The notes under the pieces: generated by a model | What the model saw: the letters and a program-made list of their open reading frames with translations, nothing else | Told to the model about the DNA's origin: nothing | Database searches by the model: none | Translations under genes and position numbers: made by a program | In this document: piece after piece, positions 22,101 to 32,380 of the stretch | Position numbering within the stretch: the first letter of the stretch is position 1 | How the letters are laid out: each line of letters begins with the position of its first letter | Assembly (NCBI GenBank): GCA_933822405.4 | Contig: CAKOGP040000001.1 | Location: 861,429-925,428, forward strand | Direction of reading: 5' to 3' | Source of the DNA: Cylindrotheca closterium | Lineage: Eukaryota; Bacillariophyta; Bacillariophyceae; Bacillariales; Bacillariaceae | DNA length: 64,000 bases

Positions 22101-23191
22101 CTCGTAGAAGCAGCATAGTCATTGTGATAGTCATTGCTGCCTGCATAGTTAGAATCTCCATAGTTGATGAAGTTGTTGTTGTTGTTGTTGTCATACTGAT
22201 TGGCGTTCAATGGGACAGGACCGTCGTTGCCAAACGAGTTCCTTGGTTGGCGGCTCTTGCTGTTATTATTTTGGAATCCAACAGCAGCATGGTTGTTGTT
22301 GCTGCTGCTACTACTCGTCCTTTCACCACCACCACCACCACCAATCCATCCACTATTACTATTGTCATTGCCGCCGTAATCAAAGCTACCAATATTGCTG
22401 CCGACAACATTGTGCATCGACGACGATTCCATGCTGCTGCGTCCACGCACCACCTCGTCCACATCTAAATTGGCCAGGACGTCATCAAAGTCGTCCATAA
22501 ATTCATCCTCCTCATCATTATTTTCAATGACAATGGTGGCGGCATTTTTGTGGCTGTTGTCAGTAGTTGCATTGCGATTGTTGACGCTTGCCACCGTACT
22601 ACTATTGGAATATGGATTGTTAGTTGTCTGATTGGGATGCTGATTTTCCTTTCGAGGCTGCTGTGAAATGTCACCAAACTTGGAGGAGGAAATGTTGTAG
22701 GGATTGTTCACAGCCGAATTGCTTGACTGTGGTTGAGGTTGCATGGATTGGATTTGCGGTGGAGGTTGTGACGTCGTGTTTGGAAACGGATTACTCTGTT
22801 GCTGCTGTTGTTGTTGCTGTTGTTGTTGTTGCTTTGGAGCTGTGTTAATCAATGGTGTTTTGGGCATGGCTGGTAGCCTGGTCTGTTTTTGATGCTCGAG
22901 TGAGGCTTGTTGCATCAATTGCTGAATGGTGGCCAAACAGTTGTGAGGAGGGAGATGCAGCAAGGGAGCATTTGAATTCCGATTGCTACCACTACTACGA
23001 GGGAGGGCCGCAATGTCTTGGGGACTCATGAATGCAAAGCAAGAAGAGGCACCTCGCTGTCGCTTTCGCTTGGCATGAGACTCATCTCCCATCAAGGTAC
23101 CATTGGATTGAATGGCATACGCAAATCCATGCGTTTTATCTTGCTTTGCCTTTTGAGCCTGTTCTAGATTGTATTTTAGATTATCGATCAT
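19182..23191 (-). CDS. RecQ DNA helicase (BLM/Sgs1 type) with N-terminal GRF zinc finger, four exons
   Basis: A 3'-5' DNA helicase family acting in recombination and replication-fork repair. Exons are 23191-20893, 20773-20725 (49 bp), 20641-19653 and 19573-19182, giving 1242 aa with all junctions in frame. The first about 390 residues are Asn/Gln/Ser-rich. A GRF-type zinc finger follows ([22 protein letters not shown], about residues 392-430). The helicase core has [25 protein letters not shown] (Walker A), [19 protein letters not shown] (DEAH box), [22 protein letters not shown] and [13 protein letters not shown]. The RecQ zinc-binding cluster (YCEDEFRC ... CNGTCDNC), a winged-helix RQC region and an HRDC-like domain ([17 protein letters not shown]) follow. 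The acidic C-terminus contains [13 protein letters not shown], a possible SUMO-interacting motif. Confidence 0.93.
22797..22833. repeat. CAA/CAG coding microsatellite (poly-Gln)
   Basis: An imperfect run of TTG/CTG triplets encodes about 12 consecutive Gln residues on the minus strand in the disordered N-terminus of the RecQ gene. It is likely length-variable. Confidence 0.9.
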
Positions 23192-23638
23192 TGGTCAATT
23201 AGCGTGTATGCATTCGAGAGGTGTGGATTTATATGAATGTGGTTGAAGGTATAGTATCTGGGTCTTTGTTCAATGCTATTGTTGGTGTTGCTGCTTGTTC
23301 CTTCTTTTTATTTTATTTGTGTGTGCAGTGCTGTTTTTTGGCGCGGTCTGTCATGCACACCATTATTTCTCGGACGCAAATTTCCACGCTGTTTTCAAAA
23401 ACAACTCCGCGTTTCGTCGTTCATACACGAAACGATTGCACCAATCAATCTTGTTTGGAGACCAGCAACGAATAGGTTGCGGTTGGCAATAATACAAGTA
23501 TTAATACTGTAACAATAAGAACAATACTCTTCTCACGAAACAGTGCAGTACCGGAAGGACTAGAATAGACAAAGACATATACAGAAATATCATACACAAC
23601 AAATACAATAGGATCAACAGCAGCATACACCAAACACA
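23192..23638. promoter_or_regulatory. Divergent promoter region of RecQ and MsrA genes
   Basis: The RecQ and MsrA genes start at the two edges and run outward, so this stretch of about 450 bases should hold both promoters. The MsrA leader is CAA/ACA-rich. I see no extra gene. Confidence 0.5.
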
Positions 23639-24316
23639 ATGGGTTGTACTGCCAGTCGAGCTACCAAACTGGACAGCCAAACCGAAGCGAACAGTACTGA
23701 TAACAACAACACCAACAACACCAACAACAACAATACTGCTACTACCTCCACCAGTATTTCTCCTACAGTGGCGCTGGGTGCTGGTTGTTATTGGGGTACC
23801 GAGAAATTCATCATCCAGAATTTTCAAAAAAAGTTTCCCAATTCGATCCAACTTGCCAACGTGGGATTCATGAGCCTCAATCCCAACAATCCTCTAAAGA
23901 AACCAAGTTACAAGCAAGTCTGTGCAGGAAATTCGGGACACGTCGAAGTCTTGACGGTCACCCTTCGCAATGTCACGCCACAGTTATTGGAAGAATTGAT
24001 TCGATTCTTTTTCACCTTTCACGATCCCACCACTCTGAATCGACAGGGCAATGATTGGGGCAGTCAATACGCCAGTGTCATTTTCTGTTCCGATGAGAAT
24101 CAAGTAGAAATTGCAACAAGGGTCAAAAAGGAACTGCAAACGTTGATACAAGAAAAGGAAATCAAGTGCTTTTCTCAAAAGGAAGTGACTACCATGATTG
24201 TACCATATACCAAATTTGTCAAGGCTCATTCCGAGCACCAACGGTACCTCGCCAAGCATCCGTTTGGGTATTGCAATCACCGCATTCGATTCAAGAATTG
24301 GCCCAAAGTACAATAA
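23639..24316 (+). CDS. msrA: Peptide methionine sulfoxide reductase A with acylation-type N-terminus
   Basis: MsrA reduces methionine-S-sulfoxide in proteins and repairs oxidative damage. The single exon encodes 225 aa. The catalytic motif is ALGAGCYWGTEKFI with Cys50 as the expected nucleophile; other family landmarks are CAGNSGHVEV, FFFTFHDPTTLNRQGNDWG (with the conserved Asp and Gln) and SQYASVIF. The start MGCTASRATK has Gly2 and Cys3, a common pattern for N-myristoylation plus palmitoylation, followed by a 35-residue Asn/Thr linker. That suggests a membrane-attached enzyme, which is inference. The resolving Cys is unclear: the only late Cys is in FGYCNHRIRF. ATG choice is strengthened by the MGC motif. 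Confidence 0.93.
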   Translation: MGCTASRATKLDSQTEANSTDNNNTNNTNNNNTATTSTSISPTVALGAGCYWGTEKFIIQNFQKKFPNSIQLANVGFMSLNPNNPLKKPSYKQVCAGNSGHVEVLTVTLRNVTPQLLEELIRFFFTFHDPTTLNRQGNDWGSQYASVIFCSDENQVEIATRVKKELQTLIQEKEIKCFSQKEVTTMIVPYTKFVKAHSEHQRYLAKHPFGYCNHRIRFKNWPKVQ

Positions 24317-24334
24317 AATGATGTATTCTAGACT

Positions 24335-24373
<39 letters not shown>

Positions 24374-24829
24374 GTGTGTGTGTACGATGTGCTTTGTAAA
24401 ATAACGACAGATGATGTTATAAGCCTCTACTGTAAATGCACTCTATCTACTCTTTCTAGTATTTTATGACAGTGATGTAGCGTTTTTATGTGCATAATCC
24501 TATATTAGGTGATTCAATGTTATCATACAAAAATAATGAAAGCAAGCAAGCAATGAATCAGAATACAGTAGTAGGTTCCTTTGGCGTGTTGTGTAGGTTG
24601 TGGTTCATCATGGAACAGACTTTTTGGAATTCCAATCCAATTATTCCTCGAGCGTCGAGGTGGACGAATCAATGTAGTCGTCTAGCATTGCTGTACGAGC
24701 TAAAACTCGATACACTGTGCATAGAACATATGATGAATTGCTCCGCCAAGTCACGGTTTCCTTTGGCCCCGCGATTTTTCTCTCTCTCTCAAGGAAGATC
24801 ATATGATCATACATGCTCATGATTCACAT
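24317..24829. other. Intergenic between convergent MsrA and GAF-zinc-repeat genes
   Basis: It lies between two 3' ends. It contains the TG dinucleotide repeat listed separately and a short CT run near 24780. I see no supportable gene. Confidence 0.5.
24335..24384. repeat. (TG)n microsatellite
   Basis: About 50 bases of GT/TG dinucleotides with two single-base interruptions (GCG) sit just past the MsrA stop codon, probably in its 3' UTR. Confidence 0.95.
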
Positions 24830-27800
24830 TCAAAACCCCATTCCTCCTACATCCATAACGTCTCCCAATGTTGAGTCGTCGTCACGGCCTCCCTTTTGTC
24901 GAGAATGATTGCCACCGCCATGAGCACGGCAGAGTTGCGACTTTCCAATGGCGACACGAGTACAACCTGCGAGCTTGCACCGGACACCACCACCATGAGC
25001 GGCACAAAATTCGGTACGCCCACGAGCTACCTTTTGGCAACCGCCAAAGATACATTTCTTTCCACCGCCGTGCTTGACGCAAAACTTGGTGGAAGATTGA
25101 GCCGATTTGTTACAACCAGCAATAGAACATCGACGACCACCTCCGTGAGCAGTACACAGGCTGGAACCGCCCACTGCGGATTTGTTGCATCCATCAAATT
25201 TACATCGCTTTCCTCCACCATGGGCAGCACAAAAGTTCTTGTCTCTGGCGCCCTTGTCACAACCTTCGAATTTACATCGACGGCCTCCACCGTGGGCAAT
25301 ACAAAAACGTGTCGCACCTTGGGCGCATTTGCTGCAACCTGCGTGTTCACACATTCGGTTGCCTACGTGACGAGCACAGTATGGTTTTCTAGTAACGGCA
25401 GGTTCGCTGCATCCCTTGATTCGACAGGGCTTTAGTAACAAAGATGAAGTGGACGAGATGTTAGTCCATCAAAAGGGGCAAATAATAAGACAAAACGAAA
25501 GCAAGACTAGGTTCAATGCTCACCTTTCCAGATGGTGCAGGAGCGGGAGCCATAGATTGTCCCATGGTAGGCATGCAGAATTGCATGCCAACAACGTTGG
25601 ACCCAGCAGGAATTGAATTTTGAAATGAAATGCCGTTGGATGCCGCCTTTGGCGGAAGCGCAAATGAAATGCCTGAAGCACTAATTTGATTCGTAGGGAT
25701 AGCCGATATGTTGGACATGTTGTTCTGAGCTGGCAACGGTGTTGGATCGATCTGATCGTTTTGTTGTTGGTAGGAAGCAGCAAAGTTCTGGGCTAGGTCT
25801 GAAGCTTGGTCAGGTAGCTGGGTGATTGAAACAGTACTTTGGCCTTGATTCGAGAACTGGAATTGTTGCGGCTGTTGTTGCTGCATCCGTTGTGGTATTG
25901 AACTCATCCCTTGATTGGAATACTGATTTTGATAATTTTGTTGTTGGTGTTGTTGTTGGTGATGGTGGAGATGTTGCTGCTGTTGCTGCTGCTGCTGTTG
26001 TTGTTGTTGTTGTTGTTGCATCGGCCGTGAGTTATGATTCGAAGAAAAAAAGACAATAGCTTGAGAGGGAAGCGGCATCGGACTCATGAGTGGTGAAGCA
26101 GTCGTATTCGCCAGTCTCGGTGAGCTATTCAAAGGCTGGATCTGAATTCCCTGGCTTGACATTGGTCGAGGACGCTTGACAGCACGTTGTTGTTCATGAG
26201 GGAAAACATCTTGATAGTTATGCTGGCGACTTGACTGCCCACCCCCAACATGATTGTTCGAATTTGGCATGTTCACTTGGAAGGGTTGGAACTGCATTTG
26301 TTGAGGTGCTGCTGAAGCCCGAGGTTGATAGGAGACTTCAATTGGTTCCATTGTTGAGTCATCAAGCGGTTCCAATGTTGGAGATGTCGCATCACCAGTG
26401 TAAATAGAATTCACTGCTGCTGCAGAGCCTGATGCCGATCCCATAGAAGCAAAACCCATTCTCGAATTGTTATTGGTACCAACTTGATTAATTTCCTCAT
26501 GCGGTCGTTTCTTTTCCAAGAAATGCTGGTGCATTTCAATATCCGCCGCCATTTCCCCAAGATCAGCGGGCTCCACATCTTTCCACAGTCTATCCTCAAT
26601 AGCCGCGTGAGGTTGAATTTTATCCAAACCTTTCCAAAGCAAACCCAAGGCTTGCTGGACAAATTTCAATACAAATGGAACAGTTTCCGATCGAACAAAC
26701 GCGTAGCAAGCGAATACAAAAGAAGGTTTTGGTGACTTTCCCTGAAACACAGGGACCGCTAAAGCAGTTTCTAGCATCACTTGATTGAAGAATTTTTTCC
26801 TCCCTCCGTCCGCAAATGTGTTCTGCAGTGATAAAAAGTAAGGTGCGTTAGAAAACAGAACATGGTCTTGGATACGCTCTATTTCGTCTGAATCAATTCA
26901 ACACCCAACCCACTTACTTGATCGGCGTTCCAAACAGGATTTCCAGTCGCAAAGGCTCTACCAACAGCTCCAGACCATGATTTTACCATGATTTTTTCCG
27001 TTTGCTGCACGAATTGATTCAAAATGGGATTCGAGTCGGTGCTGGTGACCGATGTCACTTGTGCCAAGTAATCAGAGTCACCACCAACAGGAATCCAAAC
27101 TTCTGCAACGTCAAAGACAGATACTTCCAAGAAGGCCTCAGCAAATTCTTCCAATCGTTCTTTTCTGGCATCCGACATGTCTGGCTTGTTAATCGTATAG
27201 ACCGGTTCCGTGTCCTCGTCTTCCGCATTCCCATTTCCAAACGGCTGTGTCCCATTTCGAACTTGGTTATCAGGGGTATCCATAATGGTAGACCAGACTC
27301 CGTAGGAAGCTTCATCAAAGACATCCGAAACTGAACTCTCCGTGGCATTGTTGGATGGATTCCCTTCGATTTCCGAAGCGTTTGGAAGCATGGGAATTCC
27401 AAAGCAATCCTTTGGTGCCGTTGACAAATCACGCGTACTGTGAACTTCTGGTAGTGACAAGACTTCGGATGTCTTTTCATCCAACGAGACAAATCGTGTG
27501 GTGACTCCATTGGCCATGGCAGGATCGGAAAGAAGTGGAATGATTTGGTTATTATTGTGGTGATGCGGGAGAGAAATTAAACCTTGCTTTGGATCAAACG
27601 CGGGAAGCATGGCTGGAATGGAGGTGGATGTGGCACCCTTACTGATGGATTGCAAATACTCCAAAGCGTCATCGGAACTTTGAATAATGTTCGGAGAGAA
27701 CATTACCACCACGCACATATTTCCATTCCCGTCGACCGCAACTGGCATTCCCACCGCTGTTTGCAATCGAACATCGGACCGCCCAATCAGACCCTCCTGT

Positions 27801-28328
27801 TTCTTTGTGTGTGCCCAAACAACCTGCGCTGTCTTGGAGATGGCATCAACCAACAAGGGAGACAATACATGCTTCACCGATTCCTTTTGCGACGGTCGTG
27901 ATTGGCCATTCATAGCGACCAAAGCCGTTTCACTCTCATTCTCTTCCTCCGCTGGTCTAACCAGCATCTGTCTTCGGTTCTCATACGATTTGGATGTGTA
28001 TAACTGCACGAACTTGTACTTCCCGCTTTCATCGCCATTGCCATCATTGCCTGGTGCAGTGGGTGGTTCTGTTTTGGAGAAAAAGGGGCAAAACCATAAG
28101 TAACAAGACACGATTTGGACACAAGGCCGACAAATAACGCAAGATGCGACACAATATACCCAATCAAGTTCGCTTTTGATGTCGGAAGAAGAATGGGAAA
28201 AACTCACCCACATTCAGGAGACGAGAAGACGATCCATTGTCATCGGTCGCCCACCAAATCTCTCCAATGTCAAACCCCAATCCAGTGCATGCGACCTGTA
28301 AGTACGCTTTTACTCGACCGGGATCCAT
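24830..28328 (-). CDS. Tandem GAF-like domains plus seven CxxxGC..CxxHGGG zinc repeats, four exons
   Basis: Exons are 28328-28208, 28068-26918, 26822-25524 and 25429-24830, total 1056 aa, with introns of 139, 95 and 94 bp. The start at 28328 (MDPGRVKAYLQVACTGLGFD) is the first ATG in this frame; the frame stays open to about 28559 but without ATG. The first GAF-like module covers about residues 1-220 (FDIGEIWWATD, RLQTAVGMPVAVDGNGNMCV). The second is about 330-490 (FDVAEVWIPVGGD, VGRAFATGNPVWNADQ, LETALAVPVFQG). A Gln-rich region follows. The last exon has seven repeats of about 25 residues of the form C-x3-G-C-x3-A-x6-C-x2-H-G-G-G, a Cys3His cluster known from plant WRKY19-like and stramenopile proteins. 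It may be a ligand-sensing nucleic-acid or protein-binding regulator (inference). Confidence 0.85.
25973..26019. repeat. CAA/CAG coding microsatellite (poly-Gln)
   Basis: A run of TTG/CTG triplets encodes about 15 consecutive Gln on the minus strand in the Gln/His-rich linker between the GAF and zinc-repeat parts of the surrounding gene. Confidence 0.9.
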
Positions 28329-28787
28329 TTTGGCCCTTTGAAAAGGGTGATCGACGGTTTTGGTAGTTTCGAGTGTTGTGGAAGAAACGAACTGTTGGTC
28401 GGAGTTTTGAACGTCCTTTTTGGTGGCGTTGATGCCGAGTGAATGAATCTCGGAAATGTACCTACTGCGCGATCGTGCACGTGTACTGTAAAAAGGGTTT
28501 TCTGCGTACGATGGACGTACCGTACTGCCGCGGGAATGCAAGCACAAGAATGAGAACAAGAATTACTCCACGTAATCTTTTTGTTCGTCTAGCTCCTTGG
28601 CAATGCGAATCATTGAGAACAAGCAGCAGTGGTGGACAAATATTCATAACTTACAATTTCATATTCCACTATGCTACTTTTTTATTTGCCTGCCTCGTTC
28701 TACTTGGACTCGTACGAGGACTACCGGTACAAGGTAGGATTGAGAAGACGCTACAGATGATGGCAAAATATTTACTTTCATAATCTA
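28329..28787. other. 5' region of the GAF-zinc-repeat gene
   Basis: The minus-strand frame of the downstream first exon remains open to about 28559 with no ATG, so a further upstream exon or non-ATG start cannot be excluded. The palindrome TACCGGTA is at 28722-28729. No other gene is visible. Confidence 0.45.
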
Positions 28788-29747
28788 TTACTCCACTGTA
28801 CTCCTTTCTTGTTCGTCTGCCTCCTTGGACTGAGACTCGGTTGCAGGCATCGATTTCGAAGAAGATGCTACCGGTGATGCAGCTGCGGATGCCGTTGTTT
28901 TTCTTTTTCTACCCGTCGTCGCTTCCGTTTTGATCTTTTTCGCTCGGGCTGGAATGGCTCCCTTGACAAAGAAAGCGGTTTCTTCCTCTTTTTCGAGCCT
29001 TGGTGCAAAACTCTCTCGCCTCAGCCACTTCCAGGAATTGGGTGATGAGGTGAACACTTGTTCCAGCAACAGCACTTTGTCTTGTATTTCGTCCAATTTC
29101 CATTCCCCCACCTTTTCGTAGTTTCGCTTTTCCACATCGCCAGTCAACTGAACTGGATATATGAGAGGTAGTGATGGATATCTCTCTTCACTACTACTTT
29201 CAAATTGCGAGGAAAGGAAATGAAGAGCTCCCAAAATGTAATCCTTGGCATCGATCGATCCTGGCGAATCGCCGGGCGGTATCGTCAAGCAGCATTTTCG
29301 AATGAGTGTTTTGGTTGGGACAGGCTGAATACTACTTGACTCGACGGTATCCAACAAGGAGGAAAAGACGGATACCTTGCCGTCCCGAGCGAGCTCCAAG
29401 ATATCCTTGGGGGCAGAAACCTCTGATGGTAGTTTGCTTCGCTTCGGAGGTCGAATGATTCCCGTGTAAACCCCATGTGCGTTTTGCTTCTCGGTCTCAG
29501 ACCTCTTATCATCATTGCTAGAGTCAAGTAGATTCACATTGTGTTCTTGCAGTAGATTGTTCAAAATGAGTTTGGCATTCTCGTCCATTTCCGAGTTGTC
29601 GTTGTCACCCAGTTGATGTTCCAAGGCTGCAAATCCGCTTCCAACGTATCGTTCTCCCTGCAGCAGTTTAATAGAAGGCGGGTGGGAAACGTGCTTTTGG
29701 TCATCTCCCCATGGGTATGGTGATGCACTCTGCACTTCTCGTGACAT
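28788..29747 (-). CDS. Unknown protein with basic C-terminal nuclear signal, 319 aa
   Basis: No family recognised. The single exon begins MSREVQSASPYPWGDD. A partly ordered centre contains ALHFLSSQFESSSEERYPSL, EKVGEWKLDEIQDKVLLLEQ and NSWKWLRRESFAPRLEKEEE. Two basic clusters, RPPKRSKLP near residue 100 and KKIKTEATTGRKRKTT near 275, look like nuclear localisation signals. The tail is Ser/Ala/Glu-rich. A nuclear role is likely only from these basic clusters. Confidence 0.65.
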   Translation of the reverse strand: MSREVQSASPYPWGDDQKHVSHPPSIKLLQGERYVGSGFAALEHQLGDNDNSEMDENAKLILNNLLQEHNVNLLDSSNDDKRSETEKQNAHGVYTGIIRPPKRSKLPSEVSAPKDILELARDGKVSVFSSLLDTVESSSIQPVPTKTLIRKCCLTIPPGDSPGSIDAKDYILGALHFLSSQFESSSEERYPSLPLIYPVQLTGDVEKRNYEKVGEWKLDEIQDKVLLLEQVFTSSPNSWKWLRRESFAPRLEKEEETAFFVKGAIPARAKKIKTEATTGRKRKTTASAAASPVASSSKSMPATESQSKEADEQERSTVE

Positions 29748-30027
29748 TTTGTGTTGTAAAGTGTTGGCTTGGTGGAGTGGTGAGTTGGGTATAGTTGGAT
29801 GATTTGAATTTGACTAGATTATTAATTGAGATTTTGACCTGGGATTTGACTCGTGCGACTTCTTCTTTTTCGAAATGACTTGCTTGCTCGCCCGAAAATC
29901 GAAAGCAGAGGAAGGGAATTGGCAATGATCAATCAATTTCTGCCAAGCAGTCAATCTTGGAATTGTTGCTCGTGAAAATACAGTATTTCAACTAAGATCA
30001 TTCAGGCAGAACGCGAATAGTGTCATC

Positions 30028-30648
30028 ATGCCAATTTCATTTCTTCTCATGGTGTAAGTCATCTTCGATTCCCATTCGTCTTCTTTTTGCCACGAGTTCT
30101 TTCAGGACTTTTGTTGCTATTATTATCCCAAGAAAATTAACCACGTGACTCACATACAACCTATTCATTGATCACTCAACAATAACAAATGTAACAGCAA
30201 CAAACAGGGCCAGACCCGTTTGTCCTCGTATTACGAATGGATTCCAGTGGCCGAAAAAGCCGCCCTTGAAAGTGAAATCGTCCGCAAATGCCTGAGCCGT
30301 TCGGAACTCCAGTGTTCCTTTTTGGAATACCGTGGCTACAAGGTGGTCTACAGAAGATATGCCAGTTTGTTTTTCATTGTGGGGACCAAACCTAGTCCGG
30401 ATGAAGAAGAAAATCCCGAGAATGAATTGGGGCTTTTGGAGTTTATCCACACGTTGGTGGAAACCATGGACAAGTGGGCTGGATCAATTTGCGAGTTGGA
30501 TATCATGTATCAATTGGAACAAGTGCACTTTTTGTTGGATGAGATGGTAATGAATGGAAATGTTGTGGAAACCAATAAGCATAACATATTGCGACCACTA
30601 GATTTGATGGAACGGGAGAGCAAGAAGGCAGACGCCATGTACCGATAG
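30028..30648 (+). CDS. AP-4 complex sigma subunit, two exons
   Basis: The sigma subunit of the AP-4 adaptor, a heterotetramer sorting cargo at the trans-Golgi network. Exons are 30028-30053 and 30198-30648, total 158 aa. The 144-bp intron (GTAAGT to AACAG) falls inside the Val codon of MPISFLLMVNKQGQTRLSSYY. The protein matches AP-4 sigma better than other sigmas in KCLSRSELQCSFLEYRGYKV, VYRRYASLFFIVG, CELDIMYQLEQVHFLLDEMV and NGNVVETNKHNIL. Compared with animal AP-4 sigma there is a small acidic insertion (PSPDEEENPEN) near residue 85. It converges with an adaptor-assembly chaperone gene 220 bp downstream. Confidence 0.92.
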
Positions 30649-30868
30649 AGAATTTATTATTGATAGTAATAACAGCTAGTAGCTAGGACTACTGCTGGAT
30701 TGTACGTTGTAAGCATGAAACAAAACGGGTATCATTCCCTTCAGCTAGTTTTGCAGCATGTCCTTCTTCTGGCTAGTACCTAAAACTATCATACCTACTT
30801 TGCACAAAGACACATCTTTTAATTTATTAGTATACACTTTCCAGTCAACTACAATCCACACACAAACA

Positions 30869-31912
30869 TTATGATGATGACGCTACAATCCCTGAATCGT
30901 CCGAATCTGCAATTGATCCACCATCTTCGCCTTCTCCTCCCTCATCTTCCATTCCAAAATGATTCATGAGATCGACCAACCGCAAGGCTGCCGATTCTGC
31001 CTTGGCCCTTCGTTCGTCATCTGTCAATTGTCCACATTTGGATTGCTCTCGAATTCTGGAGGCCTCTCGTAGTACCGTTTCCATTTCATCAAATACCTTG
31101 TCTTCGTCAATTTCTTGTCGCAGGCGTTCCATTTCAGCAGTTCGATTGGGAGTACTTGGGGCACTTGTAGGAGATTCTCCATCTTTGGGGATTGCCATGA
31201 GGAGGGATGGATCTGGTGGAACATAGGGATTTTCATTGTCGTCGTCTTGTTTCTTAATGTCATTGGCATCTTGGTCGTAAGAAGCTTGCAGTTTGGTGGC
31301 TTGGCGTTCCTTCATGACTGCGCCAGACCAAACAGTACCTTGCATGGCTTCTACAATCCGGGCAAATCCATCCTTGTCTCGATCATCGTGTCCCTTCGTT
31401 TGACCTTCTTGGGACAAGTCAGCTTCCACATATTCGTATCCATGATCTAAACACCACAAAATTCGCCTCGAGTATTCATCTTCATGTTTTTCTCCACGTG
31501 CTTCTTGGGGACTTAGACTCGTCAAGGTGACGCCAACACACAGTCGCAACAAATCCCCGCAGGTATCCTTGGCCAATGCCTGGTCATGTACAGCTTGCAA
31601 GGAATTAAAGGTGGTTCCAGGGACACCACCCGAACGATCTGGATTGGATGCCAACATGTCAAAGACCAAAATGGCGGCGTCTTCTTTTATCGCTTCGTTT
31701 GCCTCAGCTTCCATGTCTTCCAACAACAAATTTGCCGTAAAGTACTTGTTGGAAATGGGCAAGAGTTTGTTTTCATCCGCAGAGGTTTCGCCTTGCTCTT
31801 CGGGAGATGGATGATGCTGTTTCCAATGGGATACCAATGCTGTCCGGAGTAATTGTGCACTACTCACTTCCATTGTGGTCATGGGGCCAATTCGAACTAT
31901 TGAAGTTGTCAT
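30869..31912 (-). CDS. AAGAB-like adaptor assembly chaperone (alpha/gamma-adaptin-binding protein p34)
   Basis: AAGAB binds adaptin and sigma subunits and guides assembly of AP-1 and AP-2. The intronless gene encodes 347 aa from the ATG at 31912; longer readings begin at a non-ATG codon. Family landmarks are ISNKYFTANLLLEDMEAEA (the NKYYSADI stretch of the animal protein), a Rossmann-like segment DAAILVFDML, CLDHGYEYVEADL and GFARIVEAMQGTVWSGAVM. The C-terminal helix FDEMETVLREASRIREQS...RAKAESAALRLVDLMNHFGM resembles the dimerisation region of human AAGAB. The end is acidic. The match is distant but runs in the right order. Its neighbour is an AP-4 sigma gene. Confidence 0.8.
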   Translation of the reverse strand: MTTSIVRIGPMTTMEVSSAQLLRTALVSHWKQHHPSPEEQGETSADENKLLPISNKYFTANLLLEDMEAEANEAIKEDAAILVFDMLASNPDRSGGVPGTTFNSLQAVHDQALAKDTCGDLLRLCVGVTLTSLSPQEARGEKHEDEYSRRILWCLDHGYEYVEADLSQEGQTKGHDDRDKDGFARIVEAMQGTVWSGAVMKERQATKLQASYDQDANDIKKQDDDNENPYVPPDPSLLMAIPKDGESPTSAPSTPNRTAEMERLRQEIDEDKVFDEMETVLREASRIREQSKCGQLTDDERRAKAESAALRLVDLMNHFGMEDEGGEGEDGGSIADSDDSGIVASSS

Positions 31913-32380
31913 GTTTTGTGTCTTGTTTTTATGTTTTGTTTGGTGTTTCACTGTTGATATGTCGTGGTTGTTGTTGTTGATGTGTTGACGTCAGGTGTCA
32001 AGATATCCAATGCTGCTGTCAAATATTTATGGTTTTAACAAAGGTCCAGTATCGTTATGTAGTAGAGTACAGCTTAGCTCCCTTCCACACAACGATGATG
32101 CAAAGTGTAATGTGTGTTTTGGAAGAAGTGTCAACCCCGCTTCAATTCTGAATTTTTGCGCACCAGTGCGCGACGCGCGCGCCAGCCAAAGCTCATTCGT
32201 TGACCACTTCGATTGCTATCAACTTCGGACTTCACAGAAGAAAAACAAACCCAGAAAAACAACCACTAGAAGTAGAAGTAGCAGAACCCAAGTTGATCCA
32301 CATTCAGACAATACTCTACAGGAGAAAAGATGCCTTGAACAGAATCATTCAATCTTTGTAGAGTAACCAATACTGTGAAT
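31913..32380. promoter_or_regulatory. Divergent promoter region of AAGAB-like and ZUFSP-like genes
   Basis: Both flanking genes start here and run outward. It contains a perfect CRE palindrome (listed separately) close to the AAGAB side. A GC-rich patch of CG/GC alternation (CGCGACGCGCGCGCC) lies at about 32167-32181. No supportable gene is visible. Confidence 0.55.
31986..31993. promoter_or_regulatory. CRE-type palindrome TGACGTCA
   Basis: The exact 8-bp cAMP-response element palindrome lies 74 bp upstream of the AAGAB-like ATG. Related TGACGT elements are known to mediate CO2/cAMP responses of diatom promoters through bZIP factors. Function here is inferred from the match and position only. 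Confidence 0.4.

Noticed and set aside
24490..24822. 110-codon frame between two convergent genes
   Set aside because: Lies in the 3' flank region, ends in a CT-rich stretch and shows no recognisable motif.
31995..32366. 123-codon frame just before the ZUFSP-like gene
   Set aside because: It falls in the divergent promoter and leader, with mixed low-information sequence and a GC-alternating patch.
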